NCBI RefSeq assembly: GCF_011682045.1
Contig: NZ_VVIW01000001.1
Location: 186,001 to 250,000, forward strand
Length of the DNA: 64,000 nucleotides
Source of the DNA: Massilia aquatica
GTDB taxonomy: Bacteria; Pseudomonadota; Gammaproteobacteria; Burkholderiales; Burkholderiaceae_D
Direction of reading: 5' to 3'
Part shown: one piece after another, positions 9,042-18,010 of the stretch
How positions within the stretch are numbered: the first letter of the stretch is position 1
How the letters are laid out: each line of letters begins with the position of its first letter
Position numbers and translations under genes: made by a program
Notes under the pieces: generated by a model
What the model saw: only the letters and a program-made list of their open reading frames with translations
What the model was told of the DNA's origin: nothing
Databases searched by the model: none

Positions 9042-11093
9042 ATGCAAACCATATCGACCCTGCAAAGCCTGATCGGCGGCCGCTGGCTCGGCGCCGAAGC
9101 GTCGGTGCCACTGCACAGCGCACTTAATAACAGCCTGATTTACCACACCCACGCCGAAAAAATCGACTTCGACGAGGCAGTCACCTATGCGCGCAGCACC
9201 GGCGTGCCGGCGCTGATGTCGCTCGACTTCCAGAAGCGCGCCGCCTGCCTCAAGGCGCTGGCGCTGTACCTGATGGAGCGCAAGGAAGAGCTGTACGCGA
9301 TTTCGCACCTGACCGGCGCCACCCGCCCGGACAGCTGGGTCGATATCGAAGGCGGCATCGGCACCCTGTTCGCCTACGCCAGCATGGGCAGCCGCGAGCT
9401 CCCGTCGAGCAATGTGCTGCATGAAGGCCCGGCGCTCGCGCTGGGCAAGAACGGCGGCTTTGCCGGCACCCACATCCTGGTGCCGCGCGGCGGCCTGGCG
9501 GTGCACATCAACGCCTTCAACTTCCCGATCTGGGGCCTGCTCGAAAAATTCGCGCCGAGCTTTTTGGCGGCGATGCCGTGCATCGGCAAACCGGCCACCG
9601 CCACCAGCTACCTGACCGAAGCCGTGGTGCGCATGATGCACGAATCGAACCTGTTGCCGGCGGGGGCGCTGCAACTGGTCATCGGCAGCACCGGCGACCT
9701 GCTCGACCGCCTCACCGGCGCCGACGTGGTGACGTTTACCGGCTCGGCCGATACCGCCGCCAAGCTGCGCGTGAACAAAAACCTGATCGCCCACTCGGTG
9801 CCGTTCACCGCCGAAGCCGATTCGCTCAACTGCGCCATCCTGGGGCCGGACGTGACGCCAGACGATGTGGAGTTCGACCTGTTCGTCAAGGAAGTCGCGC
9901 GCGAGATGACCGGCAAGGCCGGCCAGAAGTGCACCGCGATCCGCCGCATCATCGTGCCCAAGCAGCATGTGGACGCGGTGGGCGAGCGCCTGCGCGAACG
10001 CCTGGCGAAAATCGTGGTGGGCGACCCGTCGGTGAAAGAAGTGCGCATGGGCGCGCTGGCGTCGATGGACCAGCACCGCGATGTGAGCGAGCGCCTCGAA
10101 TTGCTCGCGCGCGGCAACGAGATTCTGTTCGGCGCCAGGGATGGCTTCAATCCGCTGGGCGAGGGTGCGGCCAATGGCGCGTTCTTCTCGCCGACCCTGC
10201 TGCTGTGCCGCGACGGCATGAACAACGACGCCGTCCACGATATTGAAGCCTTCGGCCCGGTCAGCACGATGATGACCTATTCCGATCTGGACGAAGCGCT
10301 GGCACTGGCCGCGCGCGGCAAGGGAAGCCTGGTCAGCACCTTGGTGACCAGGGATACGGCGATCGCGGCGCGCGCGGTGCCGGTAGCGGCGGCTTCGCAC
10401 GGCCGCGTGCTGGTGCTCGAGCGCGAAGCGGCGGTCGATTCGACCGGCCACGGCTCGCCCCTGCCGCAGTTGAAGCACGGCGGTCCGGGACGCGCCGGCG
10501 GCGGCGAAGAGCTGGGCGGGATTCGCGCGGTGCGCCACTTCCTGCAGCGCGCCGCGGTCCAGGGTTCACCCACCATGCTGGCCGCGATCACGGGCGAGTA
10601 CGTGCGCGGCGCGGCAGTGCGCGAGAGCGACCTGCACCCGTTCCGCAAGTATTTCGAAGAACTGCAGATGGGCGACTCGCTGCTCACGCACCGGCGCACG
10701 GTGAGCGAGGCCGATATCGTCAACTTCGGCGGGATTTCGGGCGACTATTTCTACATGCACTTCGACGAGATTGCGGCCAAGGATTCGCAGTTCGGCAAGC
10801 GCATCGCGCACGGTTACTTTGTGCTGTCGGCGGCGGCGGGCTTGTTCGTCTCGCCGGCGCCGGGACCGGTGCTGGCCAACTACGGGCTGGATAATCTGCG
10901 CTTCATTACGCCGGTGGCGATTGGCGACACCATTCGCGCCAGGTTGACGTGCAAGCGCAAGGTGGACCGCAACCGCACCGACGACAAGGGCGTGGGGCAG
11001 GGCGTGGTGGCGTGGGATGTGCAGGTCACCAACCAGCATGATGAGCTGGTAGCCAGTTACGATATTTTGACGCTGGTGATGAAGAAGGGGTGA
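9042..11093 (+). CDS. paaZ: Bifunctional oxepin-CoA hydrolase / semialdehyde dehydrogenase
   Basis: 683-aa fusion that hydrolytically opens oxepin-CoA and then oxidises the semialdehyde with NADP. The N-terminal aldehyde dehydrogenase domain spans residues about 1-510. VHINAFNFPIWG is a substrate-site motif, FTAEADSLN carries the catalytic Glu, and GKAGQKCTAIRR carries the nucleophilic Cys. The C-terminal MaoC hydratase domain (residues about 540-683) has FYMHFDEIAAKDSQFGKR followed by IAHGYF, supplying the Asp/His pair. Length is normal. A GGAGAAG ribosome site precedes the ATG. It is the last gene of the operon; a palindromic repeat follows. Confidence 0.97.
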   Translation: MQTISTLQSLIGGRWLGAEASVPLHSALNNSLIYHTHAEKIDFDEAVTYARSTGVPALMSLDFQKRAACLKALALYLMERKEELYAISHLTGATRPDSWVDIEGGIGTLFAYASMGSRELPSSNVLHEGPALALGKNGGFAGTHILVPRGGLAVHINAFNFPIWGLLEKFAPSFLAAMPCIGKPATATSYLTEAVVRMMHESNLLPAGALQLVIGSTGDLLDRLTGADVVTFTGSADTAAKLRVNKNLIAHSVPFTAEADSLNCAILGPDVTPDDVEFDLFVKEVAREMTGKAGQKCTAIRRIIVPKQHVDAVGERLRERLAKIVVGDPSVKEVRMGALASMDQHRDVSERLELLARGNEILFGARDGFNPLGEGAANGAFFSPTLLLCRDGMNNDAVHDIEAFGPVSTMMTYSDLDEALALAARGKGSLVSTLVTRDTAIAARAVPVAAASHGRVLVLEREAAVDSTGHGSPLPQLKHGGPGRAGGGEELGGIRAVRHFLQRAAVQGSPTMLAAITGEYVRGAAVRESDLHPFRKYFEELQMGDSLLTHRRTVSEADIVNFGGISGDYFYMHFDEIAAKDSQFGKRIAHGYFVLSAAAGLFVSPAPGPVLANYGLDNLRFITPVAIGDTIRARLTCKRKVDRNRTDDKGVGQGVVAWDVQVTNQHDELVASYDILTLVMKKG

Positions 11094-11120
11094 TGGGCGT
11101 GAAATAGCGCTAGCTCAGAA

Positions 11121-11216
11121 ACCGTCGTTCCCGCGGAGGCGGGAACCCAATGTCGTTGCTAAGCCACGGTGCCTTGGATTCCCGCCAAGGGGGCCGCCGA
11201 GGCCCGGAATGACGGT
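11121..11216. repeat. REP-like imperfect palindrome, copy 1
   Basis: Intergenic element between paaZ and the DUF1501 gene. It begins ACCGTCGTTCC and ends GGAATGACGGT, which are near-perfect inverted copies, and includes a CCCGCGGAGGCGGG inner hairpin. It has the same architecture as the elements at 20708-20815, 40473-40565 and 60470-60514. It lies between convergent genes, where it could also limit read-through. Confidence 0.75.
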
Positions 11217-11232
11217 ATGGGGGGCTGTGGCC

Positions 11233-12633
11233 TTACACAAACCCCATATTGCGCGTACTCGCGTTGTAATTCCCCAGATTCGGCAGCAGTGCCAGCAACT
11301 CGCTGTTCGACACGCCCAGCCACGCGCCCATGGTGGCTGCGAACTGGTCCACCGAGGTGGTCGGCAGCAAGCGCCCCTGGCCCACGTCATCCGGGCCGCC
11401 ATTGGCCACGATCGGGGCGGTGCCGTAAAAGCGCTTGCCCTTGACCGCGCCGCCCATCACAAAATGCATGCTGCCCCAGCCATGATCCGATCCGTCGGCA
11501 TTGCCCGCCATGGTGCGGCCGAAGTCCGAGGCGGTGAAGGTGGTCACCTTGTTGGCCACGCCCAGTTCCACCGTCGCCGCGTAAAACGCCGCCATCGCGT
11601 CGCCCAGCCTAGTCATCAAGACCGGATGGTTGGTCGCCATGCCGTCGTGATTGTCGAAGCCGCCCATCGACACAAAAAACACCTGCCGTTTCGCGCCCAA
11701 AGTCGGACCGGCGGCGATCATGCGCGCCACCAGTTTCAGCTGGTCGCCCAGGTTGTTCCCGGTCGGGAACGGGGTTGTCGGCGCCGGCGTCGAGGTCAGG
11801 GCCCCGGTCAGCACTTCATTCGCTTCGATCGAGCGCTTGCCGATGCGGTTGTATTCGTTTTCCAGCACATTGCTGCGCTGCTGCGTCATCAGGGTGCGCA
11901 GCGCCGTCGAGGCCGCCGCCGAACCGAACAGCGAATTCTTCAGCCCCGCCAGCGGCACCGAGCCACTGGTCGATACCTGGTATTGCACAGCGTTATTGCC
12001 TGACAAGAACACCGCATTGTTCGAGACATTGATACAGGTAAAGGTCGAGTGTGTATTGCTTGCCTGGAACAGGTCGCCGATGCGTCCGCCCCATCCCGAG
12101 GTGGCGCCTTCCGGCATTGATGACTGGAATACCGACTGCTGGTCGTTGTGCGAAAACAGTTTGGGCGGCAGGCGCCCGGTTTTCTGGGTGTACTGGAGCT
12201 TGGTGGTCGGCTGCACCAGGTTGCCCACGTTCAGGATCACGGCCAGCTTGCCGTCATTAAAGATCGGCATCAGCGGCGCCAGGTTGGGTGCCAGCGCGTA
12301 TTGATGCTGGAAACCGGCCGAGTCGACCGGCACCACGGTCGGGGTCAGTGCGGTCGCGGCCAGCGCGGCGCGGGAGTGCGCAAAACCGGGCCGGTACGAC
12401 TGGTACAGCGCGTGGCTGGTCTGGTCGTAGGGCGTGACGGTATTCGCGTAATCGTTGCCGCCGTACAGGAACACGCACACCAGTGCCTTGTAGTCGGTGG
12501 CCGTGGCGGCGCTGGCCTCGGAGATGGCGGCAAGGTTGATCGCCCAGGGCGCGGCCACGCCGGCCACCGAGAGGGCCGAGGCGCGTTGCAGGAAGGCGCG
12601 GCGCGATGCATTTGTTCCATTTTTTTCGTGCAT
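11233..12633 (-). CDS. DUF1501 family exported protein
   Basis: 466-aa protein of the DUF1501 family (function not established; distantly related to the alkaline phosphatase/sulfatase fold). The N terminus has a twin-arginine type signal (SRRAFLQRAS, Arg 11-12) and a hydrophobic stretch ending at an ASA site, so export by Tat is likely. Family landmarks include KALVCVFLYGGNDYANTV, FFVSMGGFDNHDG and FTASDFGRTMAGN...DHGWGSMHFVMG. It starts 9 bases after the DUF1800 stop, behind GGAAG. This two-gene order is common in proteobacteria. Confidence 0.88.
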   Translation of the reverse strand: MHEKNGTNASRRAFLQRASALSVAGVAAPWAINLAAISEASAATATDYKALVCVFLYGGNDYANTVTPYDQTSHALYQSYRPGFAHSRAALAATALTPTVVPVDSAGFQHQYALAPNLAPLMPIFNDGKLAVILNVGNLVQPTTKLQYTQKTGRLPPKLFSHNDQQSVFQSSMPEGATSGWGGRIGDLFQASNTHSTFTCINVSNNAVFLSGNNAVQYQVSTSGSVPLAGLKNSLFGSAAASTALRTLMTQQRSNVLENEYNRIGKRSIEANEVLTGALTSTPAPTTPFPTGNNLGDQLKLVARMIAAGPTLGAKRQVFFVSMGGFDNHDGMATNHPVLMTRLGDAMAAFYAATVELGVANKVTTFTASDFGRTMAGNADGSDHGWGSMHFVMGGAVKGKRFYGTAPIVANGGPDDVGQGRLLPTTSVDQFAATMGAWLGVSNSELLALLPNLGNYNASTRNMGFV

Positions 12634-12642
12634 GGCTGCTTC

Positions 12643-14799
12643 CTATTTCTGGACGATGAATTCGGGTGAGGCGAGCACCAGCACCAGGGCGGCGTAGATG
12701 CGGTTCAGGCGGTGCGCTTCGGTAGTCTTGGGCATGGAGTCGATCCCGCCCTTGATCAGGTTGAGCGTGGCCGGGGCCAGTTGTCCGGCCGCCAGTAGCA
12801 GGTTCAGCTCGTTGACCAGGTTCTCGGACACCTCGGCCAGCGGCAGCAGGGCGCTGTAGTCGGCCTTGACATCGCCCACGCCCCGGCTGACCACGCCCTG
12901 CATGTAATTGACATAGCCGACCACGGTCGATTCGTTGGTGATCTGGAATTCCGGCGCCACCATCTTCGCATTGGCAATTTCGCTGTTGGGCGGCACGTAG
13001 CCCGGACGGAAGAAATTGAATACCGTGCCGGAGCGGCCCGGGCTCTGCCCGAGGCGGGTGCCGGGGTCGGATGTGTTGCCGATCGCCCAGGCATCCGACG
13101 GCGAACTGGCCTTGCAGGCGCGCGCCCAGGCGGTAAAGCGCAGCACCGGCTCGCGCAGCTTGCCGAAGCTGGGGTCGCTCAGCCGGTTCGGATTGCGCGC
13201 CTCGTCGTCCAGCAAGATGGCGGTCACGACCTTGGACAGGTTGCCCTTGACCCCTTTGCCATCGTTATTGAACACGTTGGCGACCCGGGTCACGTAGGCG
13301 GGCGACGGGTTGCTGGTCACCAGGCGCTGGATCAGCTGGCGGCTGATGAAGGGCGCCACGTTGGCATGCGCGTAGATGATGTCGAGCGCGCGGGTGACGC
13401 TGGTCAGGGCGTCGGTGCCGGCGGGAATGCTGCTGTCGAGGAATTCCTTGGCGCCCGATTCATGGCGGTTGGCCGACACGGCCATGGGACGGCGTTTGTA
13501 GTCGGGCGAGTTCATGTCGCCGCCGGCCAGGTCGTAGCCGAAGCCGGTGAACACGCGCGCCAGGCCGCTGATGTCGTCGAGGCCGTAGGTTTCCTGCTGC
13601 AGGCCGCCGCTGAGCTTGGGCGTGCCGTCGATGTTCAGCTGGACCAGGCCGATGGTAAACAGCTGCATGACTTCGCGCGCGTAGTTTTCGTCGGGCAGGG
13701 CGCCGGTGGCCGGATTCATCTTGACGTTGCCGCGATAGGTCAGGTACTCGCCCATCGGTGCGCTCAGCGAGACTTGCTGGAGCAGGGTGCGGTAGTTGCC
13801 GAAGGCCTGGGACTCGAGCAAGTCCATGTGCGCCACGCCCGAAAAATTGCTCCAGCTGGCGCTGAAACCGGTGATCGACGCCACCACGATTTCGGACAGC
13901 GCCAGGGTGACGCGCTGGCGCAGGGTGTCGGGCGCGCTGATCATCTTGCGCCAGATGGCGGCGTCGTGGCCGTTTTCGGTGTTCTTCAGATCGGCCGTGT
14001 TGTACTTTTTGCCGACCAGATAGTCCCAGCGCGACTCGCCGCGCGGCATGGCGATTTGTTCGTCGATCCAGCCGGCGTAGCCCACCTGCTGCACGCGCGC
14101 GATCTGCTCGCGCGTGGCGCCCATCGATGCCTGGGCCAGGAAGCGCGAGGCTTCGGCGGGGGTGATTTTTGTAGCGACCGGCGTGGGGGTCGGGGTTGGC
14201 GTCGGCGTCGGCGTCGGAGTGGGCGTCGGGGTGGGCGTCGGAGTAGGCGCCGGGGTTGGCGTCGGTGTCGGTGTCGGAGTGGGCGTTGGCGCCGTTGGCG
14301 GCGTCGGCGTCGGCGTCGGAGCGGTAGGCGTTGGGTTGGGCGCGGTCGGCGTTGGCGTCGGGGTGGCCGGTGTCGGGACGGTCGGGGGTGGCTTGACCGG
14401 CGTTGGCGCCGGCACAGGGGGCGTTGGCACGGGCGGCGTCGGTGCGGGACCGGGCACGCCCGGCGTCGGCACGACCGGTGTCGGCACCGGCGTCGGCACG
14501 ACCGGCGTTGGCGCCACTGGTGTCGGCACGACGGGCGCCGGCAACACCGGTGTCGGCACGATCACCGGTGGGGCCGATACGCTACCCGCAGGAATCGCAG
14601 GAATCGCGGAGCCGCTACTGCCGCCGCCGCAGGCCGCCAGCGCCGCGCTGGAGAGGAGGGCGGTGCCCGCCGTGGCCAGCCTGACCATGGAAATTGATTC
14701 ATCGCCAGCAACATCAAGCTGGATTGTCAGCATGTCGGCGTTCAGTTCGACGCTAGCGTCATCCTCGACACCTGCGTCGAGTAGTTGTTGCTCTTGCAT
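12643..14799 (-). CDS. DUF1800 family protein with a long Pro/Thr/Val-rich linker
   Basis: 718-aa DUF1800 protein. A hydrophobic segment ending in LSSAALAAC (residues about 50-58) looks like a lipoprotein signal, though about 40 acidic residues precede it, which is unusual. Residues about 75-212 are a low-complexity linker of P-T-P, P-V-P and T-P-T-P repeats. The DUF1800 domain follows, with SRFLAQASMGATREQI, NYAREVMQLFTIGL and VFNFFRPGYVPPNSEI. The role is unknown; the pairing with DUF1501 suggests a shared exported function. The ATG at 14799 follows a CGGGAATA purine run; a later start nearer the signal is possible. Confidence 0.86.
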   Translation of the reverse strand: MQEQQLLDAGVEDDASVELNADMLTIQLDVAGDESISMVRLATAGTALLSSAALAACGGGSSGSAIPAIPAGSVSAPPVIVPTPVLPAPVVPTPVAPTPVVPTPVPTPVVPTPGVPGPAPTPPVPTPPVPAPTPVKPPPTVPTPATPTPTPTAPNPTPTAPTPTPTPPTAPTPTPTPTPTPTPAPTPTPTPTPTPTPTPTPTPTPTPVATKITPAEASRFLAQASMGATREQIARVQQVGYAGWIDEQIAMPRGESRWDYLVGKKYNTADLKNTENGHDAAIWRKMISAPDTLRQRVTLALSEIVVASITGFSASWSNFSGVAHMDLLESQAFGNYRTLLQQVSLSAPMGEYLTYRGNVKMNPATGALPDENYAREVMQLFTIGLVQLNIDGTPKLSGGLQQETYGLDDISGLARVFTGFGYDLAGGDMNSPDYKRRPMAVSANRHESGAKEFLDSSIPAGTDALTSVTRALDIIYAHANVAPFISRQLIQRLVTSNPSPAYVTRVANVFNNDGKGVKGNLSKVVTAILLDDEARNPNRLSDPSFGKLREPVLRFTAWARACKASSPSDAWAIGNTSDPGTRLGQSPGRSGTVFNFFRPGYVPPNSEIANAKMVAPEFQITNESTVVGYVNYMQGVVSRGVGDVKADYSALLPLAEVSENLVNELNLLLAAGQLAPATLNLIKGGIDSMPKTTEAHRLNRIYAALVLVLASPEFIVQK
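14165..14575. repeat. Low-complexity GTCGGC/GTCGGA repeat tract in the DUF1800 gene
   Basis: About 400 bases built of repeated GGCGTC, GGAGTG and GGTGTC hexamers (read on the + strand), encoding the P-T-P-T/P-V-P linker of the - strand gene. Inner units from about 14190 to 14330 are nearly identical, so the tract should be prone to length change by slippage in multiples of six bases without loss of frame. Confidence 0.85.
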
Positions 14800-15006
14800 G
14801 AAGATATTCCCGGTGTGTCCACGACCACAGATAATAGGTGATTAGCGGAAACAAATAAACGTTGGGTTTTGTTTATTTTGTAACAAGGGCATCATTTTCG
14901 CCTTGTTTGCAACACTGCTTTATGCCGCGAAGCGGCGGGGTGTTGATATATGAGCAAGGCGACCGCTTGGCCGGATTGTACGAATTGAATTATTGGGCAA
15001 TGTGTT

Positions 15007-16239
15007 TCAGCGCCCCATGCCGAACGGATCGTCGATCGAATGGGCCGGTTCGGTGAACCACGTCGGCCCGGCCGCCGTCATATAGAAATGGTCTTCATGG
15101 CGCACCCCGAACTCGCCCGGAATGCAGATCATCGGCTCGTTCGAAAAGCACATGCCCACATCGAGCGGCGTGCTGTCGCTGCCGACCAGGTAGGGCCATT
15201 CGTGGATATCCATGCCGATGCCGTGGCCGGTGCGGTGCGGCAGGCCTGGCAGCTTGTAGCCGGGACCGAAGCCGTTCGATTCGAGCGAGGCGCGCGCGGC
15301 GGCGTCCACCTCGCGGCACGGCACGCCCAGTTGCGCCGCCGCGAACGCGGCCAGTTGCGCCGCCTTTTCGGCATTCCACACGAAGCGCTGGCGCTCGCTG
15401 ATGTCGCCGTACACGTAGGTGCGCGTGATGTCCGAAATGTAGCCGTGCACCTGGCAGCCGGTGTCGATCAGGACCACGTCGCCCGGTGTCAAGGTCTGCG
15501 CGTAGCTCACGCCATGCGGATAGGCGGTCGCCTCGCCGAACAGCACGATGCAAAAGTACGACCCCGGCGCGCCGACCTTGCGGTGCGCGCGCGCGATGAA
15601 GTCGCTCACCTCCACCGTGGTGATCCCCTCGTGCAGGATGCTGGCGGCGGCCTTGTGCACTTCCAGGGTCATGTCCTTCACCCGCTGCATCAGCGCGATT
15701 TCGGCGGGCGACTTGCGCGCGCGGCAGAACGCCGTGACGCTTTTGGCGTTTTCCAGCGCGTAGCCGGCCGCCAGCGGACGAATGCCGTCGGCGATGAAGA
15801 ACGCCGCGCTCTCGCAGATGCCGATGCGCGGCGCACTGGCCGCATCCGGCTTGATGCCCATGCGCCCAAGCACGTCGATGAACAGCTGGTAGGGGCTCTC
15901 GTGCTCTTCCCAGCAATTGACCTTGCCCTTGACGAGCATGAAGTCGGTCAGCGAGCCTTCTTCGAACACCGGTGCGATGTATTCGAGCGCGCCCACAGCC
16001 GGCAAGATCGCGCCGACCATGCGTTCGCTGGCATACCACTTGGTGCCGGTGAAGTAGCGCATATTGGTGCCGGCGTTGAGGAACACCGCAGCGACGCCCT
16101 GTTCGACCATGAAGGCCTGGGCGCGCGCGATGCGCTGTTCGTGTTCTTGCTTGCCGATCGGGGCCATGCCGCCGGTCATGTCGGACAAGGCGGCCAGCGC
16201 CTCGTCCATGCTTTTACCGCCAATGTTCAATGCGCTCAT
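15007..16239 (-). CDS. M24 family metallopeptidase (Xaa-Pro aminopeptidase/creatinase fold)
   Basis: 410-aa pita-bread-fold peptidase. An N-terminal creatinase-like domain (residues about 25-165) precedes the M24 domain. The metal ligands are visible in order: Asp in VLIDTGCQVHGYISD, the second Asp of that block, His in HRTGHGIGMDIHEW, Glu in FSNEPMICIPG and Glu in VRHEDHFY. The likely activity is removal of N-terminal residues next to proline, or hydrolysis of a related amide. Its ATG overlaps the stop of the TRAP subunit (ATGA), so both are probably made together and the peptidase may process the imported substrate. Confidence 0.88.
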   Translation of the reverse strand: MSALNIGGKSMDEALAALSDMTGGMAPIGKQEHEQRIARAQAFMVEQGVAAVFLNAGTNMRYFTGTKWYASERMVGAILPAVGALEYIAPVFEEGSLTDFMLVKGKVNCWEEHESPYQLFIDVLGRMGIKPDAASAPRIGICESAAFFIADGIRPLAAGYALENAKSVTAFCRARKSPAEIALMQRVKDMTLEVHKAAASILHEGITTVEVSDFIARAHRKVGAPGSYFCIVLFGEATAYPHGVSYAQTLTPGDVVLIDTGCQVHGYISDITRTYVYGDISERQRFVWNAEKAAQLAAFAAAQLGVPCREVDAAARASLESNGFGPGYKLPGLPHRTGHGIGMDIHEWPYLVGSDSTPLDVGMCFSNEPMICIPGEFGVRHEDHFYMTAAGPTWFTEPAHSIDDPFGMGR

Positions 16240-17978
16240 TTCTTTTTCGGTTCCGTGTCAGTATCGGTCGAGAAGTTCAGTTCCGGGGTGGTGTCATCGT
16301 CCTTCTTGGCGGCGTCGCCGCCCGTCGTTTTGGCGCCGGCCTCGCTGTCGGTCGAGAAGTTCAAGTCCGGCGTGCTGTCGTCGCCCGCTTTTCCGGCCTC
16401 GCTGGCCGGGGCGTCGATCTTCAGTTCGATCTGTTCGTCCATGTCGACCTTTTTCTCGACCGAGACCAGGTGCGGGAAGGCGATGATCAGGGCGACCATG
16501 ATCACCTGGATCACCACGAACGGAATCGCACCCCAGTAAATATCGGAGGTCTTGACCTCTTTCGGCGCCACCGACCGCAAATAGAACAGCGCGAAGCCGA
16601 ACGGCGGATGCATGAAGGAGGTCTGCATGTTCACGCCCAGCAGCACGCCGAACCAGACCAGGTCGATCCCCAGCTTGTTGGCCACCGGGCCGACCAGCGG
16701 CACCAGGATGAAGGCCAGTTCGAAGAAATCGAGGAAGAAGGCCAGCACGAAGAACATGATGTTAACCACGATCAGGAAGCCCGTCACGCCGCCCGGAAGG
16801 CTGGTCAGCAGGTGCTCGACCCACAGGTCGCCATCGACGCCGCGGAACACCAGCGCAAACACGGTCGAGCCGATCAGGATGAACATGACGAAGCACGACA
16901 GGCGCGTGGTCGAATTCATGGCTTGCTTGAGCAGGCTCCAGGACAGGCGCCCGTTGAGCATGGCCAGGATGATCGCGCCCAGCGCGCCCATGCCGCCGCC
17001 TTCGGTCGGGGTGGCGATGCCGACGAAAATCGTGCCCAGCACCAGGAAGATCAGCGCCAGCGGCGGCACCAGCACGAACACCACCTTTTCGGCCATGCGC
17101 GAGAGCAGGCCGAGTTTCAGGTGGCGGTTGGCCAGGGCGAACGCGAACGTCAGGGCAACGCCGGCCGCACCGGAATAGATACCCAGTTCGTCACTTTTCA
17201 GTTGCGGGTGGCTGGCGCCCCAGAGCAGGGAGAACGCATACGACACCACGACCGTGCCTACCACCAGCGACAGCAGCGACGTGGCGCCGCTGTCGCCGTT
17301 CGGCTCGCGCAGGTTGCGCGCTTCGAGCGGCAGCGCCGGCACGTGGTGCGGCTTGAAGATCGACAGCGCCAGCACATAGCCGGCGTACATCGCGGTGAGC
17401 ATCAGGCCGGGGATGAAGGCGGCCTTGTACATGTCGCCCACCGATTTGCCCAGCTGGTCGGCCATCACGATCAGCACCAGCGAGGGCGGGATGATCTGGG
17501 CCAGGGTGCCGGAGGCGGCGATCACGCCCGACGCGAGGCGCTTGTCGTACCCGTAGCGCAGCATCACCGGCAGTGAAATGAGGCCCATCGAAATGACCGA
17601 TGCGGCCACCACGCCGGTGGTTGCGGCCAGCAGCGCGCCGACGAAAATGACCGCATACGCCACGCCGCCGCGAATCGGCCCGAATAGCTGGCCGATGGTG
17701 TCGAGCAGGTCTTCCGCCATCCCCGACCTTTCCAGGATCAGTCCCATGAAGGTGAAGAAGGGGATTGCCAGCAGGTTTTCGCTGCCCATGATGCCGAAGA
17801 TCCGGTTGGGCAGCGCCTGCAGCAGTTCGGGTTTGAGCAAACCGAGCTCGATCCCGACCAGCCCGAAAAACAGGCCGTTGGCGGCCAGTGAAAATGCGAC
17901 CGGAAAACCGGACAGCAAGAAGATGACCAGCGCCCCAAACATGATGGGCGCCAGGTTGGCGATGATGAATTGTTCCAT
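16236..17978 (-). CDS. TRAP transporter large membrane subunit (DctM type) with acidic C-terminal tail
   Basis: 580-aa DctM-type permease, much longer than the usual 425-450 aa. Many hydrophobic segments and the motifs GFPVAFSLAANGLFFGL, IPFFTFMGLILERSGMAEDLL and TPTEGGGMGALGA identify the family; this subunit carries solute by Na+ symport. The last 69 residues (512-580) form a polar, acidic tail containing two near-identical copies of a TPxLNFSTD motif (about 535-544 and 563-572) separated by an Ala/Gly/Asp/Lys spacer. The gene lies 32 bases after the small subunit and overlaps the M24 peptidase. Confidence 0.92.
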   Translation of the reverse strand: MEQFIIANLAPIMFGALVIFLLSGFPVAFSLAANGLFFGLVGIELGLLKPELLQALPNRIFGIMGSENLLAIPFFTFMGLILERSGMAEDLLDTIGQLFGPIRGGVAYAVIFVGALLAATTGVVAASVISMGLISLPVMLRYGYDKRLASGVIAASGTLAQIIPPSLVLIVMADQLGKSVGDMYKAAFIPGLMLTAMYAGYVLALSIFKPHHVPALPLEARNLREPNGDSGATSLLSLVVGTVVVSYAFSLLWGASHPQLKSDELGIYSGAAGVALTFAFALANRHLKLGLLSRMAEKVVFVLVPPLALIFLVLGTIFVGIATPTEGGGMGALGAIILAMLNGRLSWSLLKQAMNSTTRLSCFVMFILIGSTVFALVFRGVDGDLWVEHLLTSLPGGVTGFLIVVNIMFFVLAFFLDFFELAFILVPLVGPVANKLGIDLVWFGVLLGVNMQTSFMHPPFGFALFYLRSVAPKEVKTSDIYWGAIPFVVIQVIMVALIIAFPHLVSVEKKVDMDEQIELKIDAPASEAGKAGDDSTPDLNFSTDSEAGAKTTGGDAAKKDDDTTPELNFSTDTDTEPKKK

Positions 17979-18010
17979 GTGTCCCTGACCGAAGTGGCTG
18001 TGTGCTTGGC

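Noticed and set aside
14165-14575. Possible CRISPR array because of short regular repeats
   Set aside because: The repeats are contiguous hexamers without unique spacers and stay in frame within the DUF1800 gene.
13366-14845. Long + strand frames rich in Gly/Val/Arg opposite the DUF1800 gene
   Set aside because: They are antisense readings of the Pro/Thr repeat and have no independent start signal or family match.
16230-17576. 448-residue + strand frame rich in His, Gln and Arg opposite the TRAP permease
   Set aside because: Composition is typical of a reverse-strand shadow; the - strand permease is unmistakable.
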